NCBI GenBank assembly: GCA_907163375.1
Contig: CAJQUW010015655.1
Location: 186,001-250,000 of the forward strand
DNA: 64,000 nt
DNA from: Prostheceraeus crozeri
Lineage: Eukaryota; Platyhelminthes; Polycladida; Euryleptidae
Direction of reading: 5' to 3'
Shown here: positions 46,409 through 57,502 of the stretch, piece by piece
Numbering within the stretch: the stretch's first letter is position 1
Layout: each line of letters starts with the position of its first letter
The notes under the pieces: generated by a model
What the model saw: the letters and a program-made list of their open reading frames with translations, nothing else
Database searches by the model: none
Told to the model about the DNA's origin: nothing
Translations under genes and position numbers: made by a program

Positions 46409-46489
46409 ATAAAAATTATATTGAAGGATACATCAAAACATGAATGTGATATTCTAAATAAATTCGGGCAGCACTTCCCTTGGGACGCG

Positions 46490-46760
46490 CCCTTATTCAA
46501 GTTAGCTAAAAATCTGACCAGAGGGACAGGTAGGGGCCGCGCCCAGATAATCAGTTAGCTACAGCTTAAGAGGAACATACACAAAAAATTCATAAGAACA
46601 TTTCCCTGTAAAAAATTTGACCAGAAGGGACAGGTAGGGGCCGCGCCCAGATAATCAGTTAGCTACAGCTTTAGAGGAGCATGAACATAAAATTCATAAG
46701 AACATTTCACTGTAAAAAATTTGACCAGAAGGACAGGCAGGGGCCGCGCCCAGTAGAAAC
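46490..46760. repeat. 122-bp tandem repeat, about 2.3 copies
   Basis: The unit contains TTTGACCAGAAGGGACAGG, TAGGGGCCGCGCCCAGATAA, TCAGTTAGCTACAGCTT and AATTCATAAGAACATTTC. GGGGCCGCGCCCAG occurs at about 46530, 46648 and 46741. It lies 5' of the transposase start in the hAT element, a position where subterminal repeats often bind transposase. Confidence 0.8.
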
Positions 46761-47239
46761 CAGTGTTTACATCATTAGGGGAGACCGGGGCTGAAATATG
46801 AAATGTATATTTTAAATAAAGACTGCGTACTTCACATACATGACTGCTGAGTAATTGCTGATATGCCAATTATGTACATGTACATTATTTCCATGCTTCG
46901 TTGAATCATCAAAAATTTTAAGATAAATCTATGTGACCTTAACGAACCTGGGAATTACAATAACAAAACATACAACAGATTTCGTCTTGATTCACTTATC
47001 TCTATAACACCTTTTGACGGTTTTTTTTGACGTAATCTGATCCAACTGTTCCTTAGTAGGCGTATTAATCAGCAATCGACTCTTCCGTCAATGAGATTTT
47101 CTCAGAGAGGTTACGTCTTGGCTACACACCTCAGATAAGCCTATTACAGGTAATGTTCAGATAAATTGTTATACTTTTACTAACTCATGCATTTTAGATA
47201 ACGGATCATGATGTGTGGAAGGATTCATTTGTGTATTTT

Positions 47240-47790
47240 TGCAAGTAGGTATTGGTCCTTAATTCCTAACCTAACTACCCTCAAGGTGAGAAGGAACCAC
47301 CCTCTCACGATCGGAGTGCTGGCGAATTGAGTGCAGCATTAAACTTCCGTCTCATCTATCAGGTCGGTCCTTCTCGAATGGTTGATTCGATCAGGGTACC
47401 TGCTAGATTCACTGACTGTCGAAGTCGCTGCATTCAACACTACCCCCAGACAGGTCATCCGATCAAGGTAGGGGCGGAAAAAATATACTAATTTATTAAG
47501 GTGGCCAAACTTATCTAGGGGACATCCTACTTCTGATGGCCTAGTCAGTGATGCATCTAAGCCCGTGAGTTTTTCTTCCTCCGACTGCTTCGTTAGCGTT
47601 TACTCTAACGCATTCCCACCAAAGACAACCACCCAGGAATGGTACCCGTGGCCGAGGGTTGCCACGTCGAAGTAAGTCGAATCTGCTACCAGAAACGACG
47701 CAGCGACAGGGCTCTGGTGCCGCTGTGGAGGTTACTCCATACCGAAAATTGAATCACCGACCTTGATTGAGATTTCATCATTTCATTTCA
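47240..47790 (+). mobile_element. Retroelement 3' tail with ATTTC repeat end
   Basis: A segment more GC-rich than its surroundings that ends in TTTCATCATTTCATTTCATTC, the short-repeat tail style of CR1/L2-like LINEs and their SINE partners. No ORF with similarity. The body includes CACCCTCTCACGATCGGAG and CCGTGGCCGAGGGTTGCCAC. Its position in the hAT indicates insertion into that element. Left boundary uncertain. Confidence 0.4.
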
Positions 47791-48299
47791 TTCAAAGTAC
47801 AAGTTGCTCATAGATATACTTACTGTTCAATTAAGAGATAACTGAGATGAGTTATGGACGACAAACTGAATCAAGTCAATATGATAAATTGAATCTGTAG
47901 CTGCGAACAAAGTGCTTAGAAGTCAAGCCATATTTCTGTGAACAAATGAAACCTGAGAAACTTACCCTAGCCATGTTGATTGGAAAATGCAGCCATAAAC
48001 ATTTGCGCACGGATCAGACTTACCTCATTTCTTCAATTAATGGATTTTAACAGGTGTCAAACATTGCATTCCAAAATATCCATTTGTGTCAGCTCAGCAG
48101 GAAGTCCGCAAACGATTCTCGCTGAATCGCTCTTTATGTCATAAACAAAGATGTTTAACATTTCATTTATCGATAATAAAAGCAAGACTACATGTACATA
48201 CAGAACTTTTCGCCAATTTTCAAGCAATATCCACAAAGATCCATCAAATTCCGACCCAGGAAGTTGGAGAGAATCAACTAATTTCACTTGTTTATCAAT

Positions 48300-48780
48300 G
48301 AGATCATCACTGCATTCTACACCGTGCCGCATCGTTTGCAGATGAAGGATGAAAGTGGAAACTTAACTAACAGTCAAACATAATGAACACTTTTATAGAT
48401 TTACGTAAATCAAGAATCGTAAATGTGTGAATAGGCAATAAATACAACCTTCTTTCAATATTCTTTGCTGAATATCGGATTTTGGGAAGGGTTGTGTTTC
48501 TATACAGTGATTTCTACAATTAGATTATTCACGTTTTCTCTTAATCAATCCCTATAATTTGATACATTCAATAAATTTGACTAAGATTATGCAGAAGTCA
48601 GAAGTTGGATACAAATAAAGATGATGCTGAGGATTCTACAGGGGGCTTGGCCCCCCCTGGCCCCCGTCTAGTTACGGGCCTGATCATATCCCTTGCCGTA
48701 TCGTCTGCAGATGAAGAATTAAAGCGGAAATTTTATTAACAGACAAAATTGATGAAAACTTTTAGAGATTGAAATGTTAA
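48300..48780. repeat. Diverged direct repeat pair around a small palindromic hAT-like end
   Basis: About 100 bp at 48308-48405 (CCGTGCCGCATCGTTTGCAG...) recurs at 48690-48775 (CCTTGCCGTATCGTCTGCAG...). The two share AGATGAAG, GGAAA and ACTTTTA.AGAT blocks. Directly before the second copy, 48639-48682 is a GGGGGC...GCCCCC palindrome bounded by CAGGGGGC and GGGCCTG, like a minimal hAT terminus. Confidence 0.5.
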
Positions 48781-49955
48781 CTTAAAAATTATAGTTTCAG
48801 AAATACAGAAATTAGTTAATTAAATCAGAATAATGCGTCAATAAAGGTTCATCTTTTGCTAGTTACGCGTCAGATTTCGCTTTGTAGTTTTCACTGTAGG
48901 CCCACTGTAACAACTTTCCCCGTGTAACAACTAGCCCCGGTCCGCCCTACCGTCTTGGTCAATCCCCGCCAGGCGCGGGTCACTCCTCAGGTGTCAACTG
49001 ATGAGGCATTATCTGTTTTTGATCGCTGGCTAGCACTTTCATTCATCGTTTTGGGGAAGACCATTGCATCTTGAAGAGGAGAAATTAGAGACGACTGTCA
49101 TAGACACCAACCAGTTAACTTAAGGAATAAATAGCTGAAACATAATTAGGACAGACAAGAAATGAAATAAACGCAATATTTGACAGAAGATGACAGTTTC
49201 AACTTTCAGTGACATCTCTATCCGCCACATATTTCTGGCCTAATACACCTAGAAAATTTTGGGGGGGGGCAAGAAGATACTCTTGCCCCCCATGATATTT
49301 CTTGGGGGGGGCAGTTGCCCCCGCTGCCCCCCCGGCTCCGCCGCCACTGCTAATCTGCTTGTAGAAGGGACAAAAAGGGGAATGTATAGCAGAGGGGACG
49401 ATAAATCACGCGGCAAACAAACAGAGGACAACTGGCGCCAGAATTGGATCCCTAAGAGGGTACGAATATGTGACCGTTTGCAAAAATGGCAGCTATTTTG
49501 CACTCGTGCAGCTTACACTGTAGGTATGAAAAAGAATTCCAGTGACATGAAGTTAAGGAATGTAGTAGAGAAAATGATTAATTGAAGTGAGCGCGGAGGC
49601 AATGCACCCGTGTATGATGCAATGGGTGGTGACCATGGGACATGCATTTGTAAAAAACAGTATAGATTAGGACATTACGACGATCTTAAATTTCGTGAGA
49701 AATGATCACAAATGATGCGATGTGACCATCCAAAAATTCGATCGATTTTATCAATGATGGAAAATTGCAGATTTTCGAAAACCAGAATACAATAGGCAGA
49801 GAAAGAAAATATTCAATCAGATCAGACATCGAAAATTGGTAATTAGTTCAGAATCGTCTATGAAGGGTATTTAATTCTCGTATAGTCAGCGATTCGCAGC
49901 TCTCATCGTTTTTGAAAAGTGGATGTAGTACGGCTGCTAGCATGAAGCTTTTGCA

Positions 49956-50175
49956 GGTGGTCTCCGTGGCACAATGGTTACGTGCTTAGCCTATCGATCT
50001 TTCGGTCCAGCGGTCGAGTCCCGGAAGTGTCATTGGAAGTCGTCAGGAACGGCAAAAAGATCAGTTTTCCAAATTAAAGTCCGACTGTGTCAGCACCGGC
50101 CAAGCCCCCAGTGTGGTGGAATAGTAACGTTAAATCGTCCGACCCATACATGGAAAAATGTGGACGTTAAACGAG
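49956..50175 (+). repeat. tRNA-derived SINE, second family
   Basis: Head GGTCTCCGTGGCACAATGG and TTACG is an A box; CGGTCGAGTCCCGG at 50011-50024 is a B box 45 bp later. Body: GGCAAAAAGATCAGTTTTCC, AGCACCGGCCAAGCCCCC and a closing GTGGACGTTAAACGAGG. It abuts the left remnant of family P copy 4. The head lacks a full cloverleaf and is not a tRNA gene. Confidence 0.7.
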
Positions 50176-50192
50176 GAAGAAGAACAGGAGAG

Positions 50193-50853
50193 AACGAGAC
50201 CGAGAGGGTTCACAGAGTGATGCGCATCCTATGCCTACTACGAAGCTGCGCGTGTGCCGAGCTCTACCCGGTTCCGCGTCTTGCCGGATTGAATCGAAGA
50301 AAGCACATGTAAATCCGATGTGATGCTGAGGACTAATGTTTTCGGTAAAAATGAGATTTTCTGTTTTCTTTGATAAAGTGAAAAGTGCTAAGTCTAAATA
50401 CACAGTTTTAGAAATGGAATGTTTTCAAGTCATGAACTCATAATTTCATCCGCATTTGTCTATCAAGCTCATCACATTCAGAATAAGCAAGTCTCTCAAT
50501 GTCGGCAAAGATGACATTTTGGCCAATTTTAACCACATCTCGCATACATCACCTATCAGAAGCAACACACTAATCACAGGAAAGAACATGAATACATTCT
50601 ATCCTAAAACTTTGGACTTGCTACTTTTCATTTCATCAGAGAAAACATAGAAAATCTCATTTTACCGAAAACCGCTGTCTGGCTATGTTTTCCTTTTTTA
50701 AGCATTTTAACACTGTGTTTTCTCTGATCTTGCCTGACAAGAGGAGGAACGAGATAGAACTCGGCAGACGCGCAGATTCATAATACTCATAGGGTGCACA
50801 TCATTCTGTGAAAGTCTCATTTCGGTCTCGTTCCCATGCGGAAACTCGTGCGC
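50193..50853 (+). mobile_element. Fold-back MITE family P, copy 4 (both tips lost)
   Basis: Starts inside the left arm (GAGAACGAGACCGAGAG) directly after the SINE and ends inside the right arm (TCGTTCCCATGCGGAAACTC). The core is in plus orientation (AGCAAGTCTCTCAATGTCGG). About 20 bp are missing at each end, so no target duplication is visible. Diverged. Confidence 0.75.
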
Positions 50854-51690
50854 CGAAACTTATATCCACAGATGTTCAAGCTGACAGCGACCATAATGAC
50901 GTCGCAAGCTAAACAAAAAAATTCGACTATTGTTGGATTATCCCCGGTTTTTTTCTTTGAATATTCATCGTTTTCCATAATCCAAACTTGAATGTGATTC
51001 ATGAACCGATACCTCCATGTTCAGTTCCGAAACACTGTTATAGTTGCGATGTGCATACAGTTGGTTCAGTGTTCACCATGCATGTACATTTATATTCGGT
51101 TTGGTGATTGTAGAGGCGAATCCATGAATGTCTGCTAATGCCAAGCCATCGGCTTCGCAGTGCACGGTTTGCACATTGATGAAAAAAAGTAGAAGGTTTG
51201 CAGTTAGGACCAGTCCAAACATGCTCTCTCGTGACAGCAGTCCGATTTCCCACTTAAGTATTCTCACATTGTTTAATAGAGCGATCATTGTAAATGTCAA
51301 ACACCGATATTGCCGATTCGTGAAATGATTCGACAGGTGCGAAGATAACACCTTCAGGCGTCATGCGGGTAAATCGAATCAAGAGGACAATAAAAGTCAA
51401 TGACTTACTATGATCATGTGTGCTTGTGCTGCTTAGTGTGTGAATGTGGGCATGTATCAGTCGTTTTCCTTTTCTATGTTTATATGATTGAGGTAATTAT
51501 AAAATTAACGGCGCTTATTTCAAGTTTGAATTAAAGTACAAACACATTCAACTTGCAACAGCAGCTGCGTCCATGCCACCTCGGAGTCACAATTCAATGC
51601 TTCTGACTTTCAAGAGGTCGAAATGATACATTTGTGCCATCATGAAATGATTTATTATGACAGGGTCGTGGAGAGTGCTTCGCTGGTCTT
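50854..51690. other. Intronic stretch, nothing assigned
   Basis: Short open frames on both strands overlap at 51038-51351, but none shows a recognised domain. No element ends were found. Confidence 0.4.
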
Positions 51691-51694
51691 GGTC

Positions 51695-51815
51695 AGGGGT
51701 GCACCGGATTTGAAAATTTTAATTCCGGCCGGAAACGCATTTACTGGATTTTCAGAAAATCCGGTTCAAAATCCGGGCGGATTTGGAGATAAAGCAAATC
51801 TACATTACAGTATGT
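51695..51815. mobile_element. hAT-like left end fragment
   Basis: CAGGGGTGCACCGGATTTG at 51695, followed by alternating CCGG-containing motifs (AATTCCGGCCGG, AAATCCGGTTC, AAATCCGGGCGG). This matches the usual look of a hAT terminus with internal palindromic ATCCGG repeats. No complementary right end or duplication was found within the window. Confidence 0.4.
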
Positions 51816-52024
51816 ATGAGTAAATTTGTTTTTCCCTAAATAGTGCAATGCATCCATAGTAGCAACCTAAAGTAATCTATACAGACCCCCTGTTAATTTT
51901 TGTGCCACCTCTGCTAAAATAGTTGTCTATATGATCAATATACAATTAATAAAACGAATAAATCAAATCGTCGGAAGTCAGAACAAATTGGACGGGGAAT
52001 TGATTGAAGCGCACAAAGACCATG

Positions 52025-52602
52025 AAAGGTGAACGAAAGTTCAAAACAAGAAAATTGGCGAATGCATGTCATGTTCTCTCATAGCAGCTGCCGTTTGTTT
52101 ACATTCATTGTTTGTGTACTTTTGCGGAAATGAGAAAAATATTGAGGAAGTCTGAAAAGGAACTGTTGAACTTATATGAATTTAATTTGCAGATTCGCAC
52201 TCCTCACATCGCAAGGATTCTGAAGACACCAAACATGAACATTTTTAATGAATAAGTGAGAACCATTTTCAACCGAAAAGGTCATGATTTTGTGATAACT
52301 TCACGATATCGCTAATTTTTTATAAGTTCACCGACTTTGGTGACCAGTGTGACCAAAAGAGAGCTCAGAAAAAATGCTTTCCTATTGAAAAAATGCAATT
52401 TGTAAATTGAGCGATGTTTATACTTTGAGCACTGCTCAGCAAATACAATAGAGGATGCAAGTCTATCATATCTCATTTTGAAGCTGAGAATACCAGCTCA
52501 AGAATGATGTATGGCACGTTGATATGAGACGCGATTGGAAGACAAGGGAATCGATTGAATTTCAGCGAAATTTAGGTGGTTCGTTCTTTATGATCAGTTT
52601 TG
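52025..52602 (+). mobile_element. Mariner-like MITE, copy A
   Basis: Right end AACGA.. in complement: GGTTCGTTCTTTATGATCAG then TTTTG and TA, a Tc1/mariner-type terminus. Shares about 500 bp with copy B at 55130-55782 (CGCACTC, CACCAAACATGAACATTTTT, CAAAAGAGAGCTCAGAAA, GAGCACTGCTCAGCAAATAC). The left end is eroded. Its first 75 bp are inverted relative to copy B. Confidence 0.7.
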
Positions 52603-53401
52603 TATAAGACCAGAGTTGATTTATATTTTATCACTAAATTTCTGAGTATCTATCATGTCATTTGTTGTAGGCCTGTCGATAGAAAAAAATCGAAGGGAGC
52701 ACATGAGACGTAACAAAAATTCATTCAATTAATTTCCCTGAAGCGACAGTCTATTTCCTAACATTCCACAAAGTAGCGCAAAGTACGTTCCTTGTACAAG
52801 TTGCCTCCCAGATCTTAATGCCATTCGGTAAAAAAAATCATAAAAAATAAAATATATATTATAAAGCTCCTTAGAGGAACGATTAACAACGGCAGCGGGT
52901 AACATACCAGCATCTCAAATGCTGCCATTTTCCATGGTGGCGCCAGGTGCAAGGCGCATAGATATATCATTTCGACTTCTTGAAAGCCAGAGGTATTGGA
53001 TTAAGATATTCCACTTCCTTTTTCGGTAGTAATAACAGCTTTCAAAATAATTTGCGTGTAGACTAATTATTGTATTAGAGCCAAGATTAGACTCATCCTA
53101 ATTAGAATAGTCATGTAAAAGCTTTGTTGGCAAAAAATAGTCTACGCACCTAGACGTAAAATGTAGCCTCTAGTCCTAATTAATTGTCCCATACGCTTCC
53201 TGATCTAAGCAACAATATCTGTGTTAAATATGAAAAAGCAATACTTCCAATGAAATTGAGATGTCTAGCCAAAATCGATGTACAGACCGATAGGAGGCGC
53301 TGAGCGCCGAAGTCTCTGTCTTTTTACTTGTAACTTAATTTGTGATAGACCAATAAACACTTGATGTAATGTTAAGGCACTATCACCCGTAGTTAAATGA
53401 G

Positions 53402-53622
53402 TAAAGTAAAAACCACACAAGTAGGGAAGAATGTTATTCGAGCATGTACACGTAACACGCATCATGCAGCAGCATGTAACACGTACATGTTAACTTCTTC
53501 ATTTTTATCTTTTGGTGTACGTGTAGGTGTAAATGTTTTCATTCATTTCATGATTATGACCGTCTGAAGGACGGTCGAAAACTCGAATAACATTCTTCCC
53601 TACTAGTGTGGTTTTTACTTTA
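53402..53622 (+). mobile_element. 221-bp inverted-repeat element with hairpin-GAAAAC motif
   Basis: Forty-one-base inverted repeats (53402-53442 and 53582-53622) differ at one position; they contain AAAAACCACACAAGTAGGG and AAGAATGTTATTCGAG. Just inside the right arm is a 6-bp stem hairpin GACCGTCTGAAGGACGGTC (53558-53576) followed at once by GAAAAC. The CTGAAG loop and GAAAAC resemble the conserved boxes of Penelope-associated ribozyme motifs. The interior also has CGTGTAC palindromes. No ORF. Compare the element at 13806-14033, which shares the ACCACAC tip. Confidence 0.55.
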
Positions 53623-54148
53623 TTCAATAAACGGTTATCGAGAGAGTAGTCCGGATACTTTGTTCAGCCTTGAACACTTTGAAAATAGACATTCAAAAAT
53701 TGAGTTTCCATGAGCAGCAAATTTCGGATCATTAAACTGTCTGTCACCGCTTAATGACAGCTTAATAGATGACGCGTTCAGGGACAGCCCCAAGCGGTTC
53801 GCTACAAGAATTTTCAGCAAATCATACGAAAAATTAAATTGCGGATTCTTGTCGTGAGGGACAAAATTGCAAGCTGTTGCATTCAAATCATTCTATATTT
53901 AGAGAAATGATAATTCTTTACATAGTACACAGGCAAGGCACCGGCTCCCGACCATTGTCAACCAAAACCATTGCTTAGTCACCGATGTGTCATGTCCACA
54001 TCGTAATATTGCTTTCAATCCACACTACTCCTCTACCATCATAGTTCCGGATTTTTGCCTCAGATGATTTATTGATTGGTTGTAGAGGCTGATATGACAG
54101 TCGCTTCAACCGCTCCTCCGAGATAGAATTACGTAATGAATTACAGTA

Positions 54149-54825
54149 GTCCGGCAGTCGGAACGAATTTCTGCAGGGGGACGAGGCCGAAAATTAGACT
54201 TTCGTAGACCCTATGGCTGCTACCAATCCGCTCGTCTGCCGAGTTCTATCCAGTTCCCCCTCTTCTCAGAGCGAATCAAAGAAAAATATGTAAATCCCAT
54301 GGGACGCAGATTGAAGATTTTGGTTAGATGAAATTCTCTTTTTCGCTATTTCTATTGATCAAGCAAAGAATTTCAATAATTTTAACTTATGAACAAAAAA
54401 ATGAAATTCTCTTTGCTTCTCTTATTGAAGTGAAAAGTAGAGTCTAGAGTCATAATGATTAGCATAGAACCTATCATGTTCACATACCACTGTCTATGAA
54501 GCCAAGAACATTGGAATTTGACAGGCCTTTTGATGTCGGCAGACAAAAACATCTTGCGAATTTGATCCGCAGTGAACCACATTCTCGCATGCATCGCCGA
54601 TCAGAAACATGATAGCAACGAATACACATGATAGGAAATAATTTGAAAACATTCCATGTCAAAAATTATGGCTCTAAGCTTAGTACTTTTCACTAAATGA
54701 GAGAAGGCACAGAAAATGTCATTTAATAAAAATCATCAATCTGCGTCCCATTGGATAAACATGTGTTTTCTTTGATCCTGCCTGACAGGTCATAGGATGT
54801 AGATCATTCTGTAAAAGTTTCAAAT
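54149..54825 (+). mobile_element. Fold-back MITE family P, copy 5 (right end lost)
   Basis: After TA (54147-54148) it starts GTCCGGCAGTCGGAACGAA. Core in plus orientation (GACAGGCCTTTTGATGTCGG, CATGCATCGCCGATCAGAA). An internal deletion removes the CTCGGCAGACG part of the right arm, and the tip is missing after GTAAAAGTTTCAA. Confidence 0.75.
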
Positions 54826-55129
54826 TAGGTATGTTGAGAAATTGTTCGCGCAGCGCCTCCATAATGTCAGAGTATTGAAGCGCTTCAAAAATATCTTATT
54901 TGCGTTTATAACTCTCTGCTGCGTTCTCTTCTCGAATATTGTTCCCCACTTCTTATTTCAATGCCTATGTATCTATGCAAGAAGTTAACTAATTTGTGGA
55001 TTTTACTTCAAATGTGATTGCTTACCATCTTTACCGACGATTTCAAAAATCAATTAAATTATTAAAGTGTACTTCTACTGATCATGTATTTTACGATATA
55101 ACATTGCCAACCAGCGAACAATCAAGGTA

Positions 55130-55782
55130 GAGAGCTGATCAAAAAACAGCCACGAACAATCAAGGTAAACAGTCTGCAGTCACTATCAGAGAACAAAGAC
55201 ATGCCATTGCTAGTTATTTTGTTTTGAACCTTCGTTCACCTTCCATTGTGTTTGTGTACTTTAGCGAAAATGAGAGAAATGTTAAAGAAGTTTGAAAAAG
55301 AACTATTGGACATATTTGAATAAAAATTAAATATTCGCACTCTTTAATTACGTCGCGACGATTCAGAAGATACCAAACATGAACATTTTTGATGAAATAA
55401 TGAGAATAGAACATTTTCAGCCAAAGGAGTCATGATTTTGCTACAACATCACGATATCACCGACTTTTTCCTAGTTCACCGATTTTGATGACCAGTCTAT
55501 CAAAAGAGAGCTCAGAAAATGCTCGTTCTCCCCGTGCCTGATTCGTTATCATACTCACATGTTTCCTATTGAAAAATTGCGATTTGTAAATTGAACGATT
55601 TTCATATTTTGAGCACTGCTCAGCAAATACAATAACGGATGCAAGTCTATCATAGCTCATTTTGAAGCTGAGAATGCAAGCTCTCAAATGATGTGTGGCA
55701 CGTCGTTATGCAACACGACTGGAAGGCATGCGAATTAATTGCATTAAGCAAAAAATATGTGGTCCTTTTTTATGATCAGCTC
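55130..55782 (+). mobile_element. Mariner-like MITE, copy B
   Basis: Left end GAGCTGATCAAAAAACAGCC and right end TTTTTTATGATCAGCTC form inverted repeats of the Tc1/mariner GATCA type. The body aligns with copy A, with an extra 40-bp segment near 55525. The first about 75 bp after the left end (55166-55242) are in the opposite orientation to the corresponding segment of copy A. No coding capacity. Confidence 0.72.
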
Positions 55783-55959
55783 CGCAGAGCAATCTTTAAT
55801 TGTTAGAGAACAAAAAGGCCGATGTGATGCTTTCTCTGTCTTCATGTCACTGTTTTCAAATGGCACATTCATGTGTCAAGTCAATTTCTATTGTGATGAA
55901 GAACTTCAGTGTCATTTGATTTCTATTTATGGAAATATAAATTCCCATTCTATTCTGTT

Positions 55960-56001
55960 TTCGGCCTCGTTCCCTGCAGAAACTCGTCCTGGCTGCCGGA
56001 C
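55960..56001 (+). mobile_element. Fold-back MITE family P, copy 6 (solo right tip)
   Basis: TCGGCCTCGTTCCCTGCAG and AAACTCGTCCTGGCTGCCGG end at 56001, followed by TA. It is only the last 40 bp of the family. Confidence 0.75.
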
Positions 56002-56199
56002 TATAATATCTATTGTTGCGCAGAATATTTATCTTGGTCGGGAAGACTGAAGGCCAACATCCATTTAAACTTAATCCGTGTCATATCTATGTTAATTATG
56101 TTGACTGCTTCGTGCAGGAATTTCTTATTTTATTAGAACATCATATTCGGTTTTTAATCATCATTTTTTCAAAGAAATGATCACAGATAAACATCTTAC

Positions 56200-56442
56200 C
56201 TTATCATAATTATCTTTTCCGGGAACAAGATCTCCAAATCCTATCGTAGAGAGGGTGATGAACGAGAAATAGGTACCATCTACAAGATTCCACGGCTCCC
56301 AGATCCTGAATACAGCTGCTCCAATCAATATGTAGATCAGAAGGACGAGTAAAGTTACAGTGATCGGAATGGTTACAAAAATGGTTTCTTCCTCCTCTTC
56401 TTCGTCTTCATATTCTTCGCACTGTGCCATAACATCGCATAC
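56200..56442 (-). CDS. K2P potassium channel, exon with TM3 and second pore
   Basis: The acceptor TTCTCTTCAG precedes 56442; donor AAG/GTAAGA follows 56200. The 81 codons are in phase 0 at both ends. After an acidic run (CEEYEDEEEEEE) comes TM3 (IFVTIPITVTLLVLLIYILI), then GAAVFRIWEPWNLVDGTYFS and FITLSTIGFGDLVPG. TIGFGD is the second selectivity filter of K2P channels; FITLSTIGFGDLVPG resembles TWiK and TRESK-type members. The first pore and TM1-TM2 are not in the window and must lie farther upstream on the minus strand. The next exon is at 26865-27092. The channel conducts potassium leak current at the cell surface. Confidence 0.88.
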
Positions 56443-56880
56443 CTGAAGAGAACAATTCAATGAAATTAATCAACTAGAATGGAAACCATCCGTTTGTGGA
56501 CTTGATAGTCATTTCAGTTGCTTAGTTACATACCGGTTGTTGTTGAAATGTTTTAAATTAATTTATAGGCAATTTAAGTCCTAAGGCTCCATCAAACTAG
56601 CCGAGACCAACCATCTTTTGTGTGAATTGCCTTCCCAGAAGTCTAGGTAAAGCCATGAACTTATCTTTAACCGCAATGCTACTTGAATCTGTCAAAGGAA
56701 TGCCAAATGAATCCTTGAAGGTGGTGTTGGTGCACGGCAGCAATGTCATCGATGGAAAAAAGAGATGGTGTTTAATTAACGAACAGCACTGAGGCCATCA
56801 AGTTGAAGCCTATTTCGCTCATAAGGACAGTAAGGCGACCCGGATTTTTGGCTCTTCTTATGAAGTATTCGAGTATTCTC

Positions 56881-57500
56881 GTCTGCCGAGTTCCAGTTAG
56901 TTCATCTTCTTGTCAGACACAATCAAAGAAAAACATGTAAATCCAATGGGACGCAGATTACAGTTTTTGGTAAAAAGAAATTGTCTATGTTTTCGCTTGT
57001 TAACTCAAAAGTACTATGCCCAGAGTCATAATTTTTGGTGTGGAATGTATTCAGGTCATTTCCTATGATGTGCATGTGCTATTATCATGCTTCTGATCGG
57101 CAATGTATGTGAGAATGTGGTTGACTGTGGATAAAGTTGCGCAAAGTGTTTGTGTTTGCCGGCATTACGAGGCCCGCCAAATCTAATTGTGTCTAGCTTT
57201 ATGGACAGGAGTGCATGAACATGAAAGGAAGTGGCCTGAAGACATTCCATGTCGAAGATTATGACTCTAGACTTAATACTTTTGAGTTAACAAGCGAAAA
57301 CATAGACTATTTCTTTTAACCAAAAACTGTAATCTGCGTCCCATTGGATTTACGTGTTTTTCATTGAACCTGTCTGACAAGAAGAGTAACTCACTAGAAC
57401 TCGGCAGACGCACCGATTCGTTGTAGGCATAGGGTGTACATCATTCTGTGGAAGTGGTTTCAGTCTCGTTCCTTGCAGAAACTCGTTCTGGCTGCCGGAC
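56881..57500 (-). mobile_element. Fold-back MITE family P, copy 7 (left end lost)
   Basis: Starts GTCTGCCGAGTTCCAGTTAG inside the left arm and ends TTCTGGCTGCCGGAC at 57500, then TA. The core is in minus orientation (CTGATCGGCAATGTATGTG, GCCGGCATTACGAGGC), like copy 2. It lies outside the K2P intron defined above, upstream of the pore exon. Confidence 0.8.
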
Positions 57501-57502
57501 TA

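Larger units (their letters stand above)
43489..49349 (-). mobile_element. 5.86-kb hAT element with DUF4371-type transposase
   Basis: Left end CAAGGGCGGCGGAGC (43489) and right end GCTCCGCCGCCACTG (49335-49349) are inverted repeats with two mismatches near the outer tip. Both are backed by G-rich runs (13 G at left; 9 G and 8 G tracts at right). The 8-bp duplication CTAATCTG is perfect (43481-43488, 49350-49357). The transposase pseudogene fills 43960-46408 on the minus strand. The right half holds a 122-bp tandem repeat and probable later insertions, including a retroelement tail at 47240-47790. Confidence 0.88.
27093..56199 (-). other. 29.1-kb K2P intron crowded with transposons
   Basis: Bounded on the minus strand by donor AAG/GTAAGA (56200/56199) and acceptor TTGCAG/AAA (27093/27092), both phase 0. 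It separates pore 2 from TM4. No other K2P exon was found in between. The intron contains a Penelope-like ORF, six of the eight fold-back MITE copies, four hAT elements, two mariner-like MITEs and two SINEs. That these exons belong to one gene is inferred from their complementary content, order, strand and phase. Confidence 0.65.

Noticed and set aside
48057-48332. Minus-strand frame of 91 codons that looks partly protein-like
   Set aside because: It lies inside the 5.86-kb hAT, overlaps one half of a direct repeat and shows no known domain.
49956-50030. Possible tRNA gene
   Set aside because: Pol III boxes occur in a SINE head; pairing for a tRNA fold is incomplete and a SINE body follows.
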